NCBI RefSeq assembly: GCF_012113595.1
Contig: NZ_CP050831.1
Span: 930,001-994,000 of the forward strand
From: Bacteroides faecium
GTDB taxonomy: Bacteria; Bacteroidota; Bacteroidia; Bacteroidales; Bacteroidaceae
Reading direction: 5' to 3'
DNA: 64,000 nucleotides
The translations under genes and the position numbers were made by a program. This document shows, piece by piece, positions 26,879-33,874 of this stretch. A model generated the notes under the pieces. The model worked only from the letters and a program-made list of their open reading frames with translations, did no database searches and had not been told where the DNA came from. Position 1 is the stretch's first letter. The number at the start of each line of letters is the position of its first letter.

Positions 26879-29086
26879 CTATATATTGTTATACAACTTT
26901 TTCATTCTTTCTTTAAAAATATCCAACGAATATTCCCGTTCAAATCGTAGCCTACCAAGCTCTTTATATTTTTTGTTATTCCCTGTGCATTTAAACCAAT
27001 CAATTATAATGTCTTTTAATCGGGTTATCCTATCATCATTACTCATATCGACTAATACCCCATATTTACCCTCATCCATAATTTCTTTCAAACCCGTACT
27101 GGAACTTACAATTACCGGTAACTTATTCATCATCATCTCTAGCACTACGTATCCAAACTCTTCATGCAGGGAAGGAGCAATTCCTATATCAGCAATTGCA
27201 TACAACTCAAAAAGTTGTTCTTTGAGGATAAATCCAGTAAAGACTATTTGTGACCAATATGGGCTAGCAGCCTCGAAGCAATGTTTAAAATCTCCATCAC
27301 CAGATATAATCAATCGAACATCAGGCATTTCTTCTTGTAAAAATTTAAAAGCTTTAATCAATTCAATAACACCTTTCACCGGATTAAGTCTTCCTGCAAA
27401 TATTAACAACCTTTCATTGTTACCAAATCCATACTTTTGCCTCAATTGTTTCACTTCTTCAGGAGTACGTTCAAAATATTCATCTTGTAAAGCATTGGGG
27501 ATAAGTACAAGCTTCGATTCAGGAATCTTATACAATGTGCGTACAGTATCATAGGAATGCCGCGCAATAGTGATTACTTTATCGCAGCATTCGGTCATGA
27601 AACGTTGTTCCTTTTCAAATTCCATTTTCAGATATTTCTCATTATCGTCATTAGCATTAACTAAAGCATATTCTAAAGTTTCTCTATCACCCAATAAATC
27701 AAAACTCCATCCCATATAATGCAAAGTAAAGACATTAATGCTATTCAGTTTTTGTTTGAAAAGCATTGCCAATTCATAAACATGAACAAAATTAAAATGG
27801 CAAAACACCTTTCTATAACGAACGTGAGAAGTCAAAAAATAAAAGACACTTTTATAATATCGACTTTCTGTGCTGTCTTTTCCTTTTGAAACCACATTAG
27901 ATGAATTGTAAGGTATTGAAAAATAAAATATACCGTCCTTTTCTTCTAAAGAGTGTTCTTTAACACTAGCATAAAGCGAAACTATGCAAACCATCCATTC
28001 TTTCAAATCAAAACATTGCATTAATTGACGTAAATAAGTACCTACTCCATACTTATTGCCAATACTTTCACATGAAAAAATAAATAACTGCCTTTTATCA
28101 TTACTACATTGACTGATATAGCAATTTTTCTTCTGATGTTCCAATAAAAGAATTTCTAAATCTTCAAGCCATTCCCAATTCTCTTTTGTCAGTGAACCTT
28201 TAAACTGCTGAAAATTGGAAGTATTCCAATCTGCCAGACGTTCTTCCTCACCTTCCCTAAGTAAACTACCATTAAGTTTGAGTGCACGAAGGTAAAGCGA
28301 ACCGGCCAGCCAAAGTAAAGAACATAAATCCCTTTTGCACATTTTTTCCTTATCATCTTGAGACACGGTAAACGCATATAATCCTTCACTTATATCAACC
28401 AATGCCAACATACGATCCTTAAACTTAAAATTATGCATGATAGAATCCTCATGCTGCCGATAAAAGTAAAAATCACCGGACAAGTAAACTACCCGCTCTG
28501 CATAATAATATGCCATTGGAGAAAATCTCTCATCTTCATGTATTCTCCCTTCAAAAAACAGATGAAAAGAATCCAAAAACTGTTTACGATAGAGATTGCC
28601 GCAAACCATTGGAGTATAGCAACCTGTTTTAAGCATTTCATGCAAGCAATATCCCCCATTCAATATCACATCTTGGGAAAAAAGTACCGACTTTTCTCCT
28701 ATTTTATAAGAAGTATTATCATTATTCCAATAAGACATCGTAGTGAGTACAATATCCGCATCGGTCTCCTTCGCTCTTTGATATAATAGATTGCAAGTGT
28801 TATATGCTATCCAATCATCACTATCAACAAAGAGAACATATTCTCCCGTAGCTTCTCTCAAACCAAAGTTCCGTGCTTCCGACAGGCCGTTATTGGGCTG
28901 ATGAAAGACTTTTATACGTGAATCCTTACCAATATAAGAATCACAAATACTTCCTGTCACATCCGTAGATCCATCATCAACCAGAAGTATTTCATAGTCC
29001 AACAAACTTTGTGCTTGTAAAGATTCAATACACAGTGGCAAATAATCGGCCGAATTATATACCGGAACTATAATACTTACTTGCAT
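26879..29086 (-). CDS. Two-domain glycosyltransferase (GT2 + GT4) of the peptide cassette
   Basis: A 735-residue cytoplasmic protein. The N-terminal GT2 domain (about 1-230) has VSIIVPVYNSADYL, LVDDGSTD near 37 and FVDSDDW near 91. The C-terminal GT-B domain (about 335-735) opens with GNKYGVGTYLRQL and continues with FTLHYMGWSFDLLGDR, ITIARHSYDTV, LIPNALQDEYF, FAGRLNPVKGVIEL near 560 and PSLHEEFGYVVLEMMM, a complete GT4 donor site. From memory, this C-terminal domain resembles the TIGR04157 glycosyltransferases that co-occur with GG-leader peptides in Bacteroidetes. It is noticeably AT-rich. It starts 22 bp after the propeller gene. The acceptor may be the precursor peptide, but this is inference. 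Confidence 0.83.
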   Translation of the reverse strand: MQVSIIVPVYNSADYLPLCIESLQAQSLLDYEILLVDDGSTDVTGSICDSYIGKDSRIKVFHQPNNGLSEARNFGLREATGEYVLFVDSDDWIAYNTCNLLYQRAKETDADIVLTTMSYWNNDNTSYKIGEKSVLFSQDVILNGGYCLHEMLKTGCYTPMVCGNLYRKQFLDSFHLFFEGRIHEDERFSPMAYYYAERVVYLSGDFYFYRQHEDSIMHNFKFKDRMLALVDISEGLYAFTVSQDDKEKMCKRDLCSLLWLAGSLYLRALKLNGSLLREGEEERLADWNTSNFQQFKGSLTKENWEWLEDLEILLLEHQKKNCYISQCSNDKRQLFIFSCESIGNKYGVGTYLRQLMQCFDLKEWMVCIVSLYASVKEHSLEEKDGIFYFSIPYNSSNVVSKGKDSTESRYYKSVFYFLTSHVRYRKVFCHFNFVHVYELAMLFKQKLNSINVFTLHYMGWSFDLLGDRETLEYALVNANDDNEKYLKMEFEKEQRFMTECCDKVITIARHSYDTVRTLYKIPESKLVLIPNALQDEYFERTPEEVKQLRQKYGFGNNERLLIFAGRLNPVKGVIELIKAFKFLQEEMPDVRLIISGDGDFKHCFEAASPYWSQIVFTGFILKEQLFELYAIADIGIAPSLHEEFGYVVLEMMMNKLPVIVSSSTGLKEIMDEGKYGVLVDMSNDDRITRLKDIIIDWFKCTGNNKKYKELGRLRFEREYSLDIFKERMKKLYNNI

Positions 29087-29108
29087 GTTTTGCTCTATCT
29101 ATAAGAAT

Positions 29109-30134
29109 TTACTTTAATGCACCTATTAATACCTTAAGCGTATCACCTTTGACTACGGATCTTACAGAATATTGGTCTTGAAGTAAAGCTGGGGTAAAAT
29201 TCTTTTCACCGAAATGAAGTGATTCTCTAGATTCATCCGACGCAGGAGCAATATATGCCTGATCCTCTTTCTTGCTGTAAAATCCCCAGCGCGATCCTTT
29301 AGGCGTTATATAACTGAAATAGATTCTATTTGGGGTTTCTCGCACTGTAAACAATTTCCATTCATCTTTATGATTTAGATTATCCCTATTCAATTCCTGA
29401 AACTCATAAATTGGTGTTTTATCACCCACATAAAAGTAAATATGCGGATATAGAATATTATCTCCTATTTCATATACAGTTGTTCCCGAAAATGGCTCTA
29501 AACAAAAATAACGAGACTCATATTCATAAAAAGAGCCGAGGAAATATGGGCTATCAATATGAGCTTTAACATAAGTTCGATTATTCGGTTCCCGATAAAG
29601 AATGTTTCCTCTGCTATCAAAAATGACAAATAAAGTAGTACAATTACCAGATTGATTGTTGACATACCCAATATATTTATCTTCAGATATTTGCATGAAA
29701 TTAGCAATTTGATCCTTAAATTGCTTCGGTTTTGTAATTTGTTTCACTATTTTATTAGTTTGAACATCAATGCCAAGCCAATATTTAAAGTTATCTCTAT
29801 ATAAGATATTCCTCTTCATATCAAAATGTTTGCAAGGCCAACGAATGTGATTACCACAGATTTCTTGTATAAATTTCCCTTGTATATCAAATAGATAACT
29901 CTCAGGACTAAATTGGGTCGAAACTAAGTATTTTTTATCTCCTGCTAAATACAAAAAAGGATTATCTAATACAACAGTATCTGGTATTATTACATTAACA
30001 GTCTTTATATCGTACAAAACATCAGAAATGGAAATTTCTTTAACAATAGCTTTTGTTATATCAACCTTATATTGCTGTGCTATGCAAAACAAACTGCTAC
30101 TTAGTGTTAATAGGAAAGCGATAAACTTATTCAT
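29109..30134 (-). CDS. Secreted 6-bladed beta-propeller-like protein
   Basis: A 341-residue exported protein starting MNKFIAFLLTLSSSLFCIAQ (signal peptide, cleavage near residue 20). The body is all-beta with repeated blocks of the type YLFDIQGKFIQEICGN, WLGIDVQTNKIVKQI and LFVIFDSRGNILYREPN, resembling Bacteroidales 6-bladed propeller proteins (BF3164/DUF4934-like). It has no catalytic motif I can name. It sits 16 bp after the precursor peptide gene and before the glycosyltransferase. It may bind the peptide or act in recognition or immunity. The ATG at 30134 gives the cleanest signal peptide; one in frame at 30140 is possible. Confidence 0.7.
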   Translation of the reverse strand: MNKFIAFLLTLSSSLFCIAQQYKVDITKAIVKEISISDVLYDIKTVNVIIPDTVVLDNPFLYLAGDKKYLVSTQFSPESYLFDIQGKFIQEICGNHIRWPCKHFDMKRNILYRDNFKYWLGIDVQTNKIVKQITKPKQFKDQIANFMQISEDKYIGYVNNQSGNCTTLFVIFDSRGNILYREPNNRTYVKAHIDSPYFLGSFYEYESRYFCLEPFSGTTVYEIGDNILYPHIYFYVGDKTPIYEFQELNRDNLNHKDEWKLFTVRETPNRIYFSYITPKGSRWGFYSKKEDQAYIAPASDESRESLHFGEKNFTPALLQDQYSVRSVVKGDTLKVLIGALK

Positions 30135-30150
30135 AGTCATAATATTAATA

Positions 30151-30417
30151 TCATACATAATAATATGGAACATTCTGATTACCACTACCATCATCTACTG
30201 GGATTACGGTAGTATCCCAACCGGCACTTTCCCAAAATGCACACCAAGAGTTTGCTAAGCTCAAACTATCAGTTGAGAATTTATAAAATATTGCACCAGT
30301 GTCGTCGTATTTCTGAGTACGAATACAATTATAAATCATTTTCCCTCCAATTAAAACCTTCATTTCATCATCACTCAGTTCTACTTGTTTTAGATCTAAT
30401 TTCTTTAACTTTTTCAT
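30151..30417 (-). CDS. GG-leader natural-product precursor peptide (GG-Bacteroidales type)
   Basis: An 88-residue peptide. Residues 1-25 form a leader: MKKLKKLDLKQVELSDDEMK followed by VLIGG, with the basic start, the L-x-x-x-E-L-S-x-x-E-M helix and a terminal Gly24-Gly25 cleaved by C39 peptidases. This matches my memory of the TIGR04149 GG-Bacteroidales precursors. The core (26-88) is rich in aromatic, Asp, Ser and Thr residues, contains Cys31 and Cys59, and ends in PYYYV. The cognate exporter lies downstream on the same strand. The core could carry a disulfide, a thioether or glycans. I chose the ATG at 30417 because the leader starts there; ATGs at 30423 and 30444 are in frame. It is the first clear gene of the minus-strand cassette. 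Confidence 0.82.
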   Translation of the reverse strand: MKKLKKLDLKQVELSDDEMKVLIGGKMIYNCIRTQKYDDTGAIFYKFSTDSLSLANSWCAFWESAGWDTTVIPVDDGSGNQNVPYYYV

Positions 30418-30848
30418 AATCATTTTTTTTATAGTTATACACATGACTGCTTAAAGACTAAATATCAGAACATTTCAAGCCACATTCTTCATCTATCATC
30501 CAAATGAAAATATGCTTCTTTTGTTTTTTGCCTTTTATATAAATACGCAGCATACCTTCTTGACCCTACCACACACATAACCATACAATGTATTTTAACT
30601 TTTAAGCCTTATTGTAAATCCACCTATTCTTTGCTATAAATTCGGCAAATAACGTATCATCATAGAATATGAAGGTGTGAGGATAAATATGCTCACTACC
30701 TTTTTAGTAAAACAGACTAGTTAATCAGAGTTAAATACTGATTTTTCTAATAGGGTATAATAAAAGCTGAGAGTATTTATATTAGAGGTTTACCTTATGG
30801 TTAGCTGCGAGGTGTCTATTTTAAGAACACGTAAATAAAAGAACCTGT
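30418..30848. other. AT-rich divergent intergenic region
   Basis: This stretch separates the divergent precursor peptide and the fusion glycosyltransferase. It should hold promoters for both, but neither strand has a clear TTTG-N19-21-TAnnTTTG match. The nearest is TATTCTTTG near 30625, with one extra base. A small inverted repeat aatcag/ctgatt lies near 30723-30744. A 31-codon minus-strand frame at 30458-30553 lies 40 bp before the precursor start and is listed under rejected items. Confidence 0.6.
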
Positions 30849-32984
30849 ATGATAAGAATTGGAATAGTTTATATGGCAACAGGATATTATTGCCGTTTCT
30901 GGAAAGAATTTTATATTTCCTGCGAAACATTCTTTTGTATAGATGCGGAAAAAGGATATGAAGTATTCACAGATTCAATAGAACTATTAAAGATGAACAT
31001 TCCAAATGTTTCATTTCATGCTATAAAAGATAAGGGATGGATAATTAATGTTTCTTCCAAATCTGATTTTATCTGTTCAATAAGTGAACGATTGCGTCAA
31101 AATTATGATTATATCTATTACTTAAATGGAAACTTCCGCTGTTTAAAATCCATTTATAGTACTGAAATACTTCCTGAAGAGCAGAATGGATATTTTGCAG
31201 CTCTTTCTTTTCAACATAACAGATATAAATCTCCTAATGAATACCACTATGACCGCAACAAGAATAGTCATGCATATATTCCTTTTGGAAAAGGAAAAAG
31301 ATATTATCAAGCCAGTTTTTATGGAGGACGTACAGACGAGCTATTGAAGTTTTCAGAATGGAGTAGAAATATGATTAACAAAGATATATCAAATGGTATT
31401 ATAGCACGATATCAGGATGAATCATATTTGAACTGTTATTTACAGGACTCGGAACCTTTGGTTCTAAGTGATGCTTATGGATATTCTGACTTTACTCATT
31501 ATCAAGGAGAGTATAAAGCAGAACTTATCAACAAGAATCAATACCTTGGTACAAGCTTGCTCCATGCAAGAAGTCTTTTACCTGTATCACAAGTTAAATT
31601 ACAGGGAAACCTGGGTGACCAGATGTTTGGCTTTGCCTTCTACTGCTATCTTAAGAAGTTTTGGCGTGATGGTCAAAGAAAAACAATACTTTCACTTCTT
31701 CCTGAGGGAAGGCGTACAACAGATTCTCTATACGGCGTTTTTCCTATTGATATAACTGATGATATAAAAATCGTAGAGCAGCAATGTAAAAACTTACCGG
31801 AAAAGAAAATTATTAAAGTTACAGAAAAGTTCTCTTCTGTCTTTTACCAAGTTGAAGATTTTAATGCTCCTGTGGTGGTATTTGATGGAAAATGGCAATG
31901 TTATCAATATGCTGAAGCTTGTGAAGATGAACTTCGTGAATCATTTCAGTTTTCTTTAACACACTTGAGTGAGCAATCGAAAGAAATCTTGAATAAAATT
32001 CGCAGTTGTAAATGTTCGGTCAGCGTGCACGTTCCAGCTAATACGGCAGATAGTTATAATATTCTTCTTCAAAAAATAATTTCTGATAACTATTTCGAAC
32101 GTGCTATGGAACAAATGCGTATATCATTACAATGTGAACCCATTTTCTTCTTTTTCCGCGACGAATGTCCAGTAGAAGAACTTTGGGAAGAACTTTTTCT
32201 GATATCACAATGTAAACATCATATCATTACCAATAATAGCTTTAGTTGGTGGGGAGCCTGGCTTGGCAAAAATACGGAAAAGTTAGTCATTGCTCCCAAA
32301 AACTGGAGTTTCTGGAAAGATACCCCCGACCTCTTGCCCACGGAATGGATCAAACTTCCGATAAATATAGACAAAAAACAATTGAATAATATTATTGGAC
32401 AACAAATTTTAAAAAGTCAAGTCACTGAAAATATCGGACTGTATAACGGCAAAATGGGTTATGTCCTATTCTTTTTTCATTGTGCCCGCTTTCTGAATAA
32501 TATATGGTATGAAGAATACGCTGAAGAATTGTTATCTGAAATTTATGAAGGAATTCATTGGGATCTTTCGATAAGTTTTTCTTCAGGACTGTGTGGCATA
32601 GGATGGGGAATTGAATATCTTGTACATCACGGATTTGTGGCAGGTTGTACAGATGATATATTATCAGAACTGGATAAAAAAGTAATGGAAATAGATATCC
32701 GTCGGATCGAAGATAAATCCTTAGAACACGGATTAAAAGGGATTACCTGTTATGTAAGTTCCCGCATTTCATCTCCACGTGATATAGTGTCCACACTACC
32801 TTTTGATCCTTCTTATTTGAATGAGCTAAAAGAAGCATGTTTGCGTTTAAATATTAAAATGACACAGTTGACAAGTATCAACGATATTCTTAAAGGTATT
32901 AAAACATATTATATGAAATTGCATAAGGGAGCACCGTTATGGTGTGAACTATACTGTGTCATTGATAAAATAGAGAAAATGTGA
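30849..32984 (+). CDS. Triple fusion: GT6-like + GT11-like glycosyltransferase + LanC-like domain
   Basis: A 711-residue protein with three regions. Residues 1-245 resemble bacterial GT6 (alpha-1,3-GalNAc/Gal transferases): IRIGIVYMATGYYCRFWKEF, the NGN triplet at 93-95 replacing the vertebrate DxD as in bacterial GT6, and YQDESYLNCYL. Residues about 250-535 resemble GT11 alpha-1,2-fucosyltransferases: LQGNLGDQMFGFAFYCYL and TNNSFSWWGAWLGKN, but the HxRRGD donor loop is replaced by HVPANT. Residues about 545-711 resemble the start of LanC-like toroids (LYNGKMGYVLFFFHCARFL, SSGLCGIGWGIEYLVHHGF), lacking the C/CHG zinc ligands. It is divergent from the precursor gene and AT-rich. It may glycosylate the peptide or an associated glycan, with the LanC-like part binding the substrate. 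Confidence 0.75.
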   Translation: MIRIGIVYMATGYYCRFWKEFYISCETFFCIDAEKGYEVFTDSIELLKMNIPNVSFHAIKDKGWIINVSSKSDFICSISERLRQNYDYIYYLNGNFRCLKSIYSTEILPEEQNGYFAALSFQHNRYKSPNEYHYDRNKNSHAYIPFGKGKRYYQASFYGGRTDELLKFSEWSRNMINKDISNGIIARYQDESYLNCYLQDSEPLVLSDAYGYSDFTHYQGEYKAELINKNQYLGTSLLHARSLLPVSQVKLQGNLGDQMFGFAFYCYLKKFWRDGQRKTILSLLPEGRRTTDSLYGVFPIDITDDIKIVEQQCKNLPEKKIIKVTEKFSSVFYQVEDFNAPVVVFDGKWQCYQYAEACEDELRESFQFSLTHLSEQSKEILNKIRSCKCSVSVHVPANTADSYNILLQKIISDNYFERAMEQMRISLQCEPIFFFFRDECPVEELWEELFLISQCKHHIITNNSFSWWGAWLGKNTEKLVIAPKNWSFWKDTPDLLPTEWIKLPINIDKKQLNNIIGQQILKSQVTENIGLYNGKMGYVLFFFHCARFLNNIWYEEYAEELLSEIYEGIHWDLSISFSSGLCGIGWGIEYLVHHGFVAGCTDDILSELDKKVMEIDIRRIEDKSLEHGLKGITCYVSSRISSPRDIVSTLPFDPSYLNELKEACLRLNIKMTQLTSINDILKGIKTYYMKLHKGAPLWCELYCVIDKIEKM

Positions 32985-33050
32985 AGATGATTGAGCGGCT
33001 ATCCTAATTTCATTACAACATCAGGGCAGACCGCTTCTAGAATAAAAAAA

Positions 33051-33728
33051 CAAAATCATTTCTCATATTCTCATAGCAAAACATATTCATCTGATTACTA
33101 ACCACATAAAGAATGAGAATAAAATTATTTACATGCATTTCTCATTGTTTTATCAAGAAAACGCACTTAAAACAATGCATTTCTCATACCATTACCAGCA
33201 TTTCTCATTCATCAAAAATAGTATTCTTATAGTCTAATCATCAACACTTAATAAACTGTAGCAAAACTACCGCTCATCTTCATCATAACTAGCTGATATC
33301 CAAAGATTATGCTATTGCAATCAATAGATTTTCAATAAGACATCTCTATCGTTGCACTCCAGTGAACAGATTCGTGCACTAGAGTGAACATGTCTATCTA
33401 CTTGAGTGCACCAGTCTGTTCACTGGAGTGGAATAATACGGATGAAGGCAGGAAAACACAACAATGTCTGTTGTGAAAGATATGTTGTCTACCGACTTAA
33501 CACACAAACTACGGTTATATTATCCTATACATATTAGTATCCTGAAACAAGGACAAGCATAATATACAGCATGAGAAATGCAAAATAAAGTATGAGAAAT
33601 ACCTTCTTTGAAGGCATTTTAGAGCTATAAACTATGAGAAATGCATGTAAACATTTTAATTCTCATAGTCTATACCTCTAATTATCAATCAAATAACATT
33701 CTTCATGAGAATATGAGAAATGATTTTG
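33051..33728. repeat. 678-bp symmetric interrupted palindrome with eight copies of ATGAGAAAT
   Basis: The gene-free interval 32985-33874 is dominated by this structure. A perfect 24-bp inverted repeat forms the ends (33051-33074 and 33705-33728). A second pair (33113-33145 and 33634-33666) matches at 30 of 33 positions. The 9-mer atttctcat occurs at 33058, 33137, 33179 and 33200, and its complement atgagaaat at 33571, 33592, 33634 and 33713. All four pairs are symmetric about 33389.5, so no net insertion or deletion separates the arms outside the centre, while sequence between the motifs has largely diverged. No transposase, att site or flanking direct repeat is seen. It could be a MITE-like element, an invertible segment or a regulator array. 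Confidence 0.85.
33355..33430. repeat. Central palindrome with four TGCACT..AGTGAACA-like half-sites
   Basis: cactccagtgaacaga at 33355-33370 is a perfect inverted copy of tctgttcactggagtg at 33415-33430. Inside, tgcactagagtgaaca at 33375-33390 repeats the 16-mer tgcactccagtgaaca at 33354-33369 with a 21-bp period, about two helical turns. A further partial copy (gagtgcacca) lies at 33404-33413 on the other arm. The centre (33392.5) is 3 bp off that of the larger palindrome. Confidence 0.75.
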
Positions 33729-33747
33729 CTTTTTTCGCATAGAGGGC

Positions 33748-33785
33748 GATGAGGGGCTGTCCCGTCATCATGATTTTTATTTTAT
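33748..33785 (+). terminator. Possible terminator downstream of the fusion gene
   Basis: gatga at 33748-33752 pairs with tcatc at 33765-33769, and ggg at 33754-33756 with ccc at 33761-33763 around a ctgt loop, with one mismatch. A T-rich stretch follows. It lies about 760 bp after the fusion gene stop, so its role is uncertain. Confidence 0.3.
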
Positions 33786-33874
33786 AATATTTACATCACG
33801 CCAACAGCATCTTTGAAAGAGCTCCCCTACGGAATCATAAAATATAAATAGTGTTTTTCACAGTATCTTCATTA

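Noticed and set aside
30458..30553. 31-codon minus-strand frame 40 bp before the precursor peptide gene
   Set aside because: It has an ATG and a lysine-rich, two-cysteine peptide, but it is very short, has no GG motif and no spacing evidence. Conservation in related cassettes would be needed.
30849..32984. Active lanthionine cyclase
   Set aside because: The LanC-like region is short and lacks the zinc-binding Cys and Cys-His-Gly ligands, so lanthionine formation is not supported.
23165..32984. Radical-SAM peptide maturation cluster
   Set aside because: No CxxxCxxC radical-SAM motif was found in any protein of the cassette, although the precursor type usually accompanies such enzymes.
33051..33728. 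CRISPR array
   Set aside because: The repeated 9-mer alternates orientation between arms and has uneven spacing, and there are no cas genes.
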